DNA from: an uncultured Desulfobacterium sp.
GTDB taxonomy: Bacteria; Desulfobacterota; Desulfobacteria; Desulfobacterales; Desulfobacteraceae
Assembly: GCA_937124525.1 (NCBI GenBank)
Contig: CAKZLA010000168.1
Location: 1 to 8,486, forward strand
DNA length: 8,486 bases
Direction of reading: 5' to 3'
The notes beneath the pieces were generated by a model. The model did no database searches and was not told the DNA's origin. It saw nothing but the letters and a program-made list of their open reading frames with translations. Both the position numbers and the translations under genes were made by a program. Shown in pieces: positions 1 to 6,106 of the stretch (position 1 is its first letter; every line of letters starts with the position of its first letter).

Positions 1-744
1 CTTGGACCTTTGAAATTGATGGCTGATGGCGCTATCTCTGCAAGAACCGCAGCACTTTTAAGCCCTTATGAAAATTCCATTGCCCAGGGTAACCTTGCGT
101 TGGAGAAGGATGAATTAAAGCGGCGACTTTTACAAGCCCAACAAGCAGGATGGGCTACGGCTACCCATGCCATAGGTGATTTAGCAATTCAGATTACTTT
201 GGAAGCAATAGAAAACGTCCAGTTAGCCCACCCCAATGCTGCTCTTCATCATCGTATCGAACATGCTATTTTACTGAAAAAAGATCTGATTGATCGTCTG
301 GCAGCCGCCGGCATAATGATTGCCGCTCAGCCGCAGTTGTTGCTGGAAATGGGTGACAACCATTATGCTGCGGTGGGAAAAAGGGCTTTAAAAGAAAAAC
401 CCTACCGATCTCTGTTGAATGCCGACGTAGGGCTGGGGTTCGGCTCTGATCTTCCGGTTGTCGATGGAGATCCGATTTTGGGTTGGCGAGCAGCAGTTAC
501 AAGACGGACAAGGTCTGGGATGCTGATAGGCCCCGAGGAGGCATTGAGTCCCTTGGCTGCCCTTAAATGTTATACCAGCGGTAGTGCCTTTGTTGGTGGG
601 GATTGTGCATTGGGGACATTGGTTCCCGGAAAACAGGCGCGATTTGTAGTATTAAGCCATCGGCCCGAAATGATCGTCGATGAGGATATTAAGGTGATAG
701 GAGTAAGCAGCCGACTCATGGCCAATAATAAAAATCTCAACTGA
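1..744 (+). CDS. YtcJ-like amidohydrolase (amidohydrolase_3 family), C-terminal part only
   Basis: This is the C-terminal ~247 codons of a metal-dependent amidohydrolase; the reading frame is open from the first base, so the true start lies upstream. YtcJ/NfdA-type enzymes are usually about 530-550 residues, so more than half is missing, including the N-terminal HxH metal motif. Visible family marks, numbered from the first visible codon, are the ADG-ISART segment near residues 8-15, the metal-ligand His in THAIGD (His56), the second His in HRIEHA (His88) and the catalytic Asp in GFGSDLP (Asp150). The C-terminal GTLVPGKQARFVVLS returns to the small beta domain typical of the family. Known members hydrolyse amide-type C-N bonds such as N-substituted formamides; the substrate here is unknown. 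The next gene starts 39 bases downstream on the same strand, suggesting co-transcription. There is no signal peptide evidence either way because the N-terminus is missing. Confidence 0.88.
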   Translation, partial: LGPLKLMADGAISARTAALLSPYENSIAQGNLALEKDELKRRLLQAQQAGWATATHAIGDLAIQITLEAIENVQLAHPNAALHHRIEHAILLKKDLIDRLAAAGIMIAAQPQLLLEMGDNHYAAVGKRALKEKPYRSLLNADVGLGFGSDLPVVDGDPILGWRAAVTRRTRSGMLIGPEEALSPLAALKCYTSGSAFVGGDCALGTLVPGKQARFVVLSHRPEMIVDEDIKVIGVSSRLMANNKNLN

Positions 745-783
745 GCTGTTATCAAACATTTCAGGAAAAAAGGAAGACTAATA

Positions 784-1752
784 ATGCTATTTTTGAATGG
801 TCACGACGTTGAAGCAGCCGTCGATAGGGAAATTCTGGTCCAACGGATGGAGAATGCCATGCGGTTAGCTGAGACTGACCAGGTGGTGATGCCGCCTCGT
901 ACCTATGTGGAATATGGTGATAACAGTCTGGCGTTGATGCCATGTTTTGGCAATGGCAGTTTCAGCATTAAATTGGTGACTATTTTTCCAGGTAACCATG
1001 GGGGGCCGGATCCAGTGGTCAATGGGCTGGTGCTCCTGAACGATATTAAAACCGGAGCGCCTCGTGCCATATTGAACGGACAGATTGTTACAGCTATTCG
1101 CACCGGAGCGGTCGGGGCCGTGGGTGTGACGCATCTGGCCTGCCCCAGACCCCATGCCCTGGGGCTTGTGGGTGCAGGCGTTCAGGGGTTTGAGCAAATT
1201 CTTTCCGCTGCCACAACAAGACAACTGACGGATGTCTATGTTTACGATCGCGACACTCTCAAAATACCGGCGTTTCTGGAACACTTGGCGAATTGCCTGC
1301 CCAAGGTCAATCTGCATCAGGCTTCAACCGTGGAGGAGCTTCTGGGGGCCTGTCGTACCAGTGTGCTTTCAACCACATCACGTCAGCCGGTGTTGCCGGA
1401 TACGCCGGAATTGCTGCGGGGAAAATGTATTATCGGCACAGGCTCCTACCTTCCGGATATGCAAGAAATTCCACAAACGGCGTATGAGCTTTCCGGTCGC
1501 ATGTTCATTGATACCGCCCACGCCCGACATGAATCGGGTGATGTTATCAGACCCCGGACGGAGGGATGGCTTGTCAAGGACACGATCCAAACCATGGGAG
1601 ACTTTCTGTTGAGTCGAGAGGACGAAACTGGGATGTATGAAAAAACGACTATTTTTAAATCTGTGGGTATGGCTCTTTTCGACCTGATTGCCGCTGATTA
1701 TATCTGTGAGAGAGCCTGTGCCAAAGGGCTTGGCACAACACTTAACCTCTAA
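784..1752 (+). CDS. Ornithine cyclodeaminase / mu-crystallin family NAD(P)-dependent enzyme
   Basis: The 322-residue product has the normal length for this family, which includes ornithine cyclodeaminase, alanine dehydrogenase of the archaeal type, ketimine reductases and iminosuccinate reductase. The N-terminal half carries the dimer/substrate domain with conserved Lys63 (SIKLVTIFPGN) and Arg106 (AIRTGAVGAV). A Rossmann dinucleotide site follows as GAGVQG at residues 130-135. Residues 219-230 read TGSYLPDMQEIP, where true ornithine cyclodeaminases have a GGD-C-PGKTEL-like segment with a catalytic Asp, so cyclodeaminase activity is doubtful and imine reduction or amino-acid dehydrogenation is more likely (inference). 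KSVGMALFD at 292-300 is the usual C-terminal family signature. The ATG is preceded by AGGAAG at 771-776, seven bases away. The gene lies 39 bases after the amidohydrolase and 20 bases before the TRAP small subunit, so it probably acts on the imported compound or its hydrolysis product in the cytoplasm. Confidence 0.9.
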   Translation: MLFLNGHDVEAAVDREILVQRMENAMRLAETDQVVMPPRTYVEYGDNSLALMPCFGNGSFSIKLVTIFPGNHGGPDPVVNGLVLLNDIKTGAPRAILNGQIVTAIRTGAVGAVGVTHLACPRPHALGLVGAGVQGFEQILSAATTRQLTDVYVYDRDTLKIPAFLEHLANCLPKVNLHQASTVEELLGACRTSVLSTTSRQPVLPDTPELLRGKCIIGTGSYLPDMQEIPQTAYELSGRMFIDTAHARHESGDVIRPRTEGWLVKDTIQTMGDFLLSREDETGMYEKTTIFKSVGMALFDLIAADYICERACAKGLGTTLNL

Positions 1753-1772
1753 CAAAACAACAGGTAAATATT

Positions 1773-2285
1773 ATGCTATCTGATGTAATGAATCAATTTT
1801 GCAAGTTTACGCAAAGAATCAATCGCCTGGTCAGCTGGCTTGTGATTGTTCTGTTGGCGGTTCTGGTCGGCATCGTTGTGGTTGCGGTTTTTTATCGATA
1901 TGTCCTCGGTGATTCTCTGGTCTGGTCTTCGGAAGCAGCCCGCTATCTATGTATCTGGGTCGGTTTCCTTGCTACATCCGTGGCCATGCGTAAAAAAATG
2001 CATATTGGATTGACTTTTTTTACTGATAGACTTGGGGAGAAGGGAAAGCGATTGCTTGGAATAGTTTCCCAACTGGCAATATTTATCTTTTTGATTGTTA
2101 TCGTCTATCTGGGATTTCAATTGGCCATTAAACAGATGAACCAAACCTCTCCGGCGTTGATGTTGCCTATGGGGATCCCTTATCTGGCCATACCGGTTTC
2201 AGCGGTGCTGATGAGTTTTCAGTCATTGAGCCTCTTGATTATAGACGTTTTTAATATCCACGAGGAGGAAGACGACGCATGTTGA
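1773..2285 (+). CDS. dctQ: TRAP transporter small permease subunit (DctQ family)
   Basis: The 170-residue membrane protein fits the DctQ family in length and topology. Four hydrophobic segments are visible at about residues 17-42, 52-72, 93-118 and 135-158. The second carries the family pattern: VWSSEAARYLCIWVGF followed by AMRKKMHIG, with the conserved Glu, Trp and His-Ile. In TRAP systems this subunit pairs with the large permease DctM in the inner membrane and takes part in docking the periplasmic binding protein; transport is driven by an ion gradient, usually sodium. The start ATG has only a weak AGG at 1762-1764. The 3' end overlaps the dctM start by 7 bases, a classic sign of translational coupling and 1:1 production of the two membrane subunits. 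The substrate cannot be predicted from this subunit. Confidence 0.93.
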   Translation: MLSDVMNQFCKFTQRINRLVSWLVIVLLAVLVGIVVVAVFYRYVLGDSLVWSSEAARYLCIWVGFLATSVAMRKKMHIGLTFFTDRLGEKGKRLLGIVSQLAIFIFLIVIVYLGFQLAIKQMNQTSPALMLPMGIPYLAIPVSAVLMSFQSLSLLIIDVFNIHEEEDDAC

Positions 2286-3565
2286 CCTTGGCTGTGACTT
2301 TTGTGATTACTTTAGTGAGTGGGATGCCCATTGCCTTTTGCTTGGGAATTACGGCACTCGTCACCTTGTTGATGATTCCTGATTTGACGTTATTAATTCT
2401 GCCTCAAAAAATGTTTACCGGAGTGGACTATTTCACATTGATTGCCGTACCATTTTTTATTTTAGCCGGGGAATTGATGAACAAGGCCAGGATTACAGAT
2501 TCCATTGTTGAGTTATCACAGCATCTGGTCGGGCGTTTTAGAGGTGGGCTGGCCCACGTTAATATTGTAGCGTCTATGTTTTTTGCCGGAATAACCGGCG
2601 CGGCCGTTGCAGATACATCCGCCATGGGTTCGATTCTTATCCCGGCGATGGAAAAAGAAAAATACCCAAAAAGTTTTGCCGCTGCTGTTACGGCAGCCTC
2701 TTCAGTTATGGGGCCGATCATTCCGCCGAGCATAATCATGGTTATCTATGCCCTTGTGGATACCCGGGTCTCCATCGGCGCCCTGTTTCTGGCAGGAATG
2801 GTTCCAGGTCTTGCCATCGGCTTATTTCAGATGCTCGCCGCATACATGGTCGCCGTAAAGAGAGATTACCCACGCTTTGAAGAAAAATTTGATGCCAGGA
2901 AGTTTATGCAGGTTTTGCGTCGTGCGCTTATACCACTGTTGACTCCAATTATCATCATGGGTGGGATTCTTGGCGGCGTTTGCACGCCCACCGAGGCTGC
3001 TGCCGCCGCCGATCTTTATGCTTTAATTGTTGGTATGTTTATACTTAGAACCTTGCGTTGGGGTGACCTGCCGAAAATTTTCCTTCGTACCGCTTTGACA
3101 ACATCAACGGTTTTTCTCATTTTTTGTATGGGAAATGTTCTGGTGGTTCTGTTTACCATGAATCAATTGCCCGAGCAACTCACCGAATTGGTTTTAAGGT
3201 TTTCTACCAGCCCCATGGTTTTTTTGTTATTGATCAATATTGTCCTGCTCATCATCGGTTGCTTTATGGAAGTTGGTGTTGCCATCATCATATTGGTGCC
3301 GATTCTGGCTCCTGTTGCCACCCATTTTGGTATTGATCCGCTGCACTTTGCCATGATTGTTGTTGTCAACCTCTGTATAGGTCTGGTCACTCCCCCCCTT
3401 GGAGTTGTTCTGTTTGTTGCCTGCGGAATCAGCGGTTCAAGTATGGAGGATGTTACCAGGGCGATCTGGCCGTTTTTGATTGCCATAATCGGCGTATTGC
3501 TTTTGGTTACCTATGTCCCGTCATTTACTTTGGCTATACCGAGAATGATGGGCATGGCTGGTTAG
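2279..3565 (+). CDS. dctM: TRAP transporter large permease subunit (DctM family)
   Basis: The 428-residue, very hydrophobic protein is a full-length DctM-type permease, the subunit that forms the ion-coupled translocation path in the inner membrane. Family marks are clear: GVDYFTLIAVPFFILAGELM at 48-67, the FFAGITGAAVADTSAMGS segment at 101-118, the MGPIIPPSI loop at 144-152, the GGVCTPTEAAAAAD segment at 232-245 and the second inverted-repeat loop LVTPPLGVVLFVACG at 369-383. The two PP-containing loops mark the two halves of the inverted-repeat elevator-like fold (family knowledge). The start codon overlaps the end of dctQ and is served by a strong GAGGAGGAA site at 2262-2270 inside dctQ. 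No terminator with a T-run follows; a 280-base spacer separates it from dctP. The start at 2279 is well supported because the upstream frame is dctQ and the N-terminus immediately begins a membrane helix. Confidence 0.95.
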   Translation: MLTLAVTFVITLVSGMPIAFCLGITALVTLLMIPDLTLLILPQKMFTGVDYFTLIAVPFFILAGELMNKARITDSIVELSQHLVGRFRGGLAHVNIVASMFFAGITGAAVADTSAMGSILIPAMEKEKYPKSFAAAVTAASSVMGPIIPPSIIMVIYALVDTRVSIGALFLAGMVPGLAIGLFQMLAAYMVAVKRDYPRFEEKFDARKFMQVLRRALIPLLTPIIIMGGILGGVCTPTEAAAAADLYALIVGMFILRTLRWGDLPKIFLRTALTTSTVFLIFCMGNVLVVLFTMNQLPEQLTELVLRFSTSPMVFLLLINIVLLIIGCFMEVGVAIIILVPILAPVATHFGIDPLHFAMIVVVNLCIGLVTPPLGVVLFVACGISGSSMEDVTRAIWPFLIAIIGVLLLVTYVPSFTLAIPRMMGMAG

Positions 3566-3589
3566 CCAATGGTTTAATGCTGGTAGCAT
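3555..3589 (+). repeat. Two adjacent small hairpins at the end of dctM
   Basis: TGGCT-GGTT-AGCCA (3555-3568) spans the dctM stop codon, and ATGCT-GGT-AGCAT (3577-3589) follows 8 bases later. Each is a perfect 5-bp inverted repeat with a 3-4 base loop. Neither is followed by a run of T, so I do not call an intrinsic terminator. They may protect the 3' end of the upstream mRNA or may be chance. Confidence 0.25.
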
Positions 3590-3758
3590 AGCGCAACAGC
3601 GAGACTTTGACTTAAAACCGTATGACAATTGAGTTTTAATGGACGAAATCAGCATTAATCATGGGTAAAATGACACGTGTTTCTTATGTAAATAGCTAAG
3701 TTTCGCTGTAGTTATAGAACATAGCTAATTCTAATTTGGGCCTCAGGATTTTACAAGA

Positions 3759-3770
3759 CAATTATAATTG
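3759..3770. promoter_or_regulatory. 12-base perfect palindrome, possible operator
   Basis: CAATTATAATTG is identical to its reverse complement. It lies 76 bases upstream of the dctP start and about 33 bases upstream of the sigma-54-like element. Dyads of this size are typical of sites for dimeric regulators, but AT-rich palindromes arise easily by chance and no cognate regulator is seen. Confidence 0.25.
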
Positions 3771-3802
3771 GAATTGCTGAAAAATATGAAAATCTAATTA
3801 GC

Positions 3803-3817
3803 TGTCACAGGGCTTGC
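3803..3817 (+). promoter_or_regulatory. Sigma-54-like promoter element upstream of dctP
   Basis: TGTCAC, a 5-base spacer AGGGC and TTGC match the consensus TGGCAC-N5-TTGC at all fixed positions except G to T in the normally near-invariant GG of the -24 box. The spacing between the -24 and -12 dinucleotides is exactly 10 bases. Transcription would begin near 3829, leaving a short leader that contains the AAAGGAG site at 3831-3837. Sigma-54 control by DctD-type activators is known for C4-dicarboxylate transport in several proteobacteria, which makes the location plausible. The -24 mismatch and the coincident short inverted repeat AGGGC-TT-GCCCT (3809-3820) lower confidence. Confidence 0.3.
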
Positions 3818-3845
3818 CCTTAATCTTAATAAAGGAGTATTTAGT

Positions 3846-4889
3846 ATGAAAAAATTAGGTCTTACAAGAGTAATAGGTTTGATGATGTTGGGCTTATTTT
3901 GTCTTGTTTCCACCACCAATGCCGCCCCGCCGCAGTACACCATAAGGTTTTCGCTGCATATTGCCCCCACCGAAACGGTGTATTCGTACGCTGCTGCTCT
4001 TTATTTTAAAACCTTAGTGGAGGCCAAGTCTCAAGGGCGGATTGCTGTTAAATTGTTTCCTTCCAACCAGTTGGGTTCCGAACGTGAAAGTCTGGAAGGA
4101 CTGCAGATGGGCGTCCACCAGATGGACTTCACCTCCACCGGGGCTGTTCCGTCTTTTGCGCCTGAAGTTCAGTGCCTGGCCATGCCGTATCTTTTTAACT
4201 CACGTGCCGTGGCCTGGGAAGTTTTTGATGGTGATTTCGGCAAGGAAATTATTGAAGCTGTTGTTGCTAAAACCGGGATGCGTATCCTTGGGATTTCCGA
4301 AAACGGAATCCGTCATTTCGTGACCACAAAAAAACAGGTAAAGTCTGTTGCGGATTTAAAGGGACTTAAAATCAGAACCATGGAAAATCCAGCTCATATG
4401 ATCATGGTCAAGGCGCTGGGTGCAAACCCGACTCCAATTGCCTGGGGAGAGCTGTACACTTCTTTGCAGCAGGGTGTGGTAGATGGTTATGAACTTCCCT
4501 TGCCTTTGATTGATGTTGTCAAGTTGTATCAGGTGTCCAAGTACGTTGTTCTTGATGGCCATATTTATGATCCTTATTTCTTGTGGATTAATGAAAATTA
4601 TTACAACAAGTTGCCGGCGGATCTGAAATCCATCGTTGATGAGGCGGCTGTTGAAACAACCGTTGTCGAGCGGGCTAAAGCAGCTTATTATGACAATGTG
4701 AGCGCCGTTAAAAATCTGGAGAAAAACGGTATGGAGATCTATACTCCCACCGCTGCCGAGCACGCTGAATTTCAAAGAATTGCCCAGAAGGCTGTTGCCG
4801 AGTTCATCACCGAAAAGATCGGTCCAGAGTGGAACCAAAAGTTAGACAAGGCCATTGAAGAGGCGAAAAATAAGATTAACAAAAAGTAA
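3846..4889 (+). CDS. dctP: TRAP transporter periplasmic substrate-binding protein (DctP family)
   Basis: The 347-residue protein is the extracytoplasmic receptor of the TRAP system. Residues 1-26 form a signal peptide (basic MKK, hydrophobic core 9-21, TTNA before the probable cleavage site); Cys19 is not in a lipobox. Mature features follow the DctP fold: TIRFSLHIAP at the first strand, FPSNQLGSERESLEGLQMG at 71-89, the LKGLKIRTMENP segment at 171-182 with Arg177, the position that in characterised homologues pairs with the substrate carboxylate, and GANPTPIAWGELYTSLQQG at 192-210 followed by VDGYE. The ligand is therefore probably a carboxylate, but its identity is open. The start is supported by AAAGGAG at 3831-3837 and by the signal peptide. 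The gene is separated from dctQM by a spacer with its own likely promoter and is followed by a small hairpin before the dehydrogenase gene. Confidence 0.95.
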   Translation: MKKLGLTRVIGLMMLGLFCLVSTTNAAPPQYTIRFSLHIAPTETVYSYAAALYFKTLVEAKSQGRIAVKLFPSNQLGSERESLEGLQMGVHQMDFTSTGAVPSFAPEVQCLAMPYLFNSRAVAWEVFDGDFGKEIIEAVVAKTGMRILGISENGIRHFVTTKKQVKSVADLKGLKIRTMENPAHMIMVKALGANPTPIAWGELYTSLQQGVVDGYELPLPLIDVVKLYQVSKYVVLDGHIYDPYFLWINENYYNKLPADLKSIVDEAAVETTVVERAKAAYYDNVSAVKNLEKNGMEIYTPTAAEHAEFQRIAQKAVAEFITEKIGPEWNQKLDKAIEEAKNKINKK

Positions 4890-4900
4890 ATGTATCATGG

Positions 4901-4919
4901 GGGAGGCTTTGTGCCTCCC
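4901..4919 (+). terminator. GC-rich hairpin after dctP, possible weak terminator
   Basis: GGGAGGC-TTTGT-GCCTCCC is a perfect 7-bp stem with a 5-base loop, 11 bases after the dctP stop codon. It is followed by only TATTT, not a full T-run, so termination is probably partial. Such a structure would let some transcripts read into the dehydrogenase gene and would also stabilise the dctP message, giving more binding protein than enzyme (inference). Confidence 0.5.
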
Positions 4920-4935
4920 TATTTGGAATGTTGTT

Positions 4936-4942
4936 GGAGAAG
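4936..4942 (+). promoter_or_regulatory. Shine-Dalgarno that decides the dehydrogenase start
   Basis: GGAGAAG lies 6 bases before the ATG at 4949. The in-frame ATG at 4928 has no comparable site upstream and would add seven residues (MLLEKNL) before the natural first beta strand of the enzyme, so 4949 is preferred. Confidence 0.6.
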
Positions 4943-4948
4943 AACCTA

Positions 4949-5956
4949 ATGTCTTTTAAGATTGTCGTATACGAAACCAGTCCCGTGATTGAGGATTCTT
5001 TTAAAGAGTTGTCCACGACTTTTGATGTGCAGTTTGTTGATGAGTTGCTGTCTGCGGTAAACGTTGCCGAGCACAGCGATGCACATGTTATTTGTATGGA
5101 CCAATCGGTATTAAATATCGATATACTTGATCAATTCAAAGGATTGAAAATGATCGCGGTTCGCAGTACCGGTTATGATCATATAGATATTGCCTTTTGC
5201 AATAATCAAGGTATTGCTGTCTGCAATGTTCCTGGGTATGCTGCCAATGCTGTTGCTGAGCATACGTTTGCCCTGTTACTTGCTATTAGTCGTCATTTTG
5301 AGGCTGCGCTTCAATACACTCGTAAAACCAGATTTCAATGGGATGGCTTGCAAGGGTTTGAGTTGCAGGGCAAAACGCTTGCGGTTATCGGAACCGGAGC
5401 CATCGGAAAACGGGTTGCAGAAATAGCCTGTGGGTTCAGCATGAAGGTGGTTGCTTACGACCTGATGCCCGATGAAGCGTGGGCAGATGCGCGTGGCCTG
5501 CGTTATGTTGATTTTGAGATGGCCATTAGTTGTTCTGATGTGATTTCCCTGAATGTTCCTATGGCCACAGGAGAGGGTTTTCTCATTGGCGTGTCTCAGT
5601 TTAGGCAGATGAAAGATGGAGTCGTTATCATCAATACCGCACGGGGTGAACTTGTCGATCCCCAGGGGCTGGTCAAAGCGTTGGACAGTGGGAAAATTTC
5701 TGCGGCAGGATTGGATGTGTTGCCGGATGAGCATTATATCAGGGAGAAAGACAAGCATCCCGAAATTTATTTTGGCAACCAGTTTGATTCTAAAAACATG
5801 TTGGCCAATAACCTGCTATGCCAACACCCCAATGTGGTTGTAACTCCTCATATCGGTTGGTATACCGTGGAAGCTGATCAACGTGCGCTGGATATAACAG
5901 TATCAAACATTATATGTTTTGAGTCGGGAAGCTGCGAGAATGTAGTGAATCCATAA
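4949..5956 (+). CDS. NAD-dependent D-2-hydroxyacid dehydrogenase, D-lactate dehydrogenase-like
   Basis: With the start at 4949 the product is 335 residues, normal for D-2-hydroxyacid dehydrogenases that interconvert 2-oxoacids and D-2-hydroxyacids with NAD(H). The substrate-binding domain contains RSTGYDHIDI (72-81) and NVPGYAANAVAEH (93-105), both characteristic of the D-lactate dehydrogenase branch. The Rossmann motif is GTGAIG at 148-153, with Asp171 at the end of the second strand indicating NAD over NADP. The catalytic triad is present: Arg232 in NTARGELVD, Glu261 in GLDVLPDE and His301 in TPHIGW. The loop at 263-296, with the IYFGNQFDSKNMLANN stretch, also fits this branch. The gene follows dctP by 59 bases, across a hairpin, so it is probably co-transcribed at lower level. 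It may reduce a 2-oxoacid formed from the imported compound or oxidise an imported hydroxyacid; true D-lactate specificity is not proven. It is the last gene before the compositional break. Confidence 0.92.
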   Translation: MSFKIVVYETSPVIEDSFKELSTTFDVQFVDELLSAVNVAEHSDAHVICMDQSVLNIDILDQFKGLKMIAVRSTGYDHIDIAFCNNQGIAVCNVPGYAANAVAEHTFALLLAISRHFEAALQYTRKTRFQWDGLQGFELQGKTLAVIGTGAIGKRVAEIACGFSMKVVAYDLMPDEAWADARGLRYVDFEMAISCSDVISLNVPMATGEGFLIGVSQFRQMKDGVVIINTARGELVDPQGLVKALDSGKISAAGLDVLPDEHYIREKDKHPEIYFGNQFDSKNMLANNLLCQHPNVVVTPHIGWYTVEADQRALDITVSNIICFESGSCENVVNP

Positions 5957-5983
5957 TCGTGATGCTGGGCTTATTTTTACGAG

Positions 5984-6060
5984 AATGGGGTCAGGCTTGA
6001 CTCTGTTAAACCCTTTCGAACCAGCGGCTGTGAGGGCTATGAAGGCCAGCTCGCAAAGGA
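5984..6060. repeat. Possible dispersed-repeat (REP-like) fragment
   Basis: The segment starts with AATGGGGTCAGGCTTGAC, a word I associate from memory with repeats scattered in proteobacterial genomes, often near REP-associated tyrosine transposases. Imperfect folding is possible downstream (GGCT at 6035-6038 with GGCC at 6044-6047). Only one copy is in the window, so its repeat nature cannot be shown here. Confidence 0.25.
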
Positions 6061-6062
6061 GG
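6056..6062 (+). promoter_or_regulatory. Strong Shine-Dalgarno without a convincing matching gene start
   Basis: AAGGAGG is near-consensus. It lies 5 bases before a TTG at 6068 that is in frame with the downstream secreted protein and would add 13 residues before its Met. It directly abuts an ATG at 6063 that reaches a stop after two codons. The 13-residue extension would precede a normal signal peptide, so the site may belong to a gene that was cut at the junction or may serve an odd TTG start. Confidence 0.3.
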
Positions 6063-6106
6063 ATGTCTTGAAAGTTCTTGTAAATATCCCTAAAAAAAGA
6101 TTAAAC

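Larger units (their letters stand above)
3566..3845. other. 280-base spacer between dctM and dctP with repeat words and a likely promoter
   Basis: No coding frame is supported here. The sequence becomes AT-rich from about 3690 onward and holds the word ATAGCTAA twice in direct orientation (3692-3699 and 3721-3728). An 8-base inverted copy pairs AGCTAATT (3723-3730) with AATTAGCT (3796-3803), and there is a 12-base perfect palindrome at 3759-3770. This spacing and content suggest a regulated promoter dedicated to dctP. Binding proteins of TRAP systems are often needed in excess over the membrane subunits, which fits a separate promoter (inference). No regulator gene lies within the window. Confidence 0.5.
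5957..6106. other. Short junction region between two sequence types
   Basis: These 150 bases carry no gene I can support. The first part (to about 6065) resembles the upstream DNA in base composition and includes the word GGGGTCAGGCTTGAC at 5987-6001. The last ~35 bases are AT-rich like the downstream gene. One frame is open from 5963 into the next gene without a stop, but its predicted peptide resembles no domain I recognise. No intrinsic terminator follows the dehydrogenase gene. Confidence 0.5.

Noticed and set aside
865..1317. 150-codon open frame on the - strand
   Set aside because: It lies entirely opposite the cyclodeaminase-family gene, has low-complexity shadow composition and no recognisable motif, and the + strand product is clearly real.
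3566..3845. Riboswitch or small protein gene in the dctM-dctP spacer
   Set aside because: No long conserved-looking stem set, no open frame with a ribosome site and no known riboswitch core could be recognised.
3846..3905. Lipoprotein signal in DctP (Cys19)
   Set aside because: The residues before Cys19 (LGLF) do not form a lipobox; a normal signal peptidase site near TTNA fits better.
4356..4838. 160-codon open frame on the - strand
   Set aside because: It is antisense to dctP and shows no domain or ribosome site; it is a shadow of dctP codon usage.
4928..4948. Upstream ATG for the dehydrogenase
   Set aside because: No good ribosome site precedes it, and the GGAGAAG at 4936-4942 is correctly placed for the ATG at 4949.
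5276..5758. 160-codon open frame on the - strand
   Set aside because: It is antisense to the dehydrogenase, which has an intact catalytic triad; no independent coding evidence.
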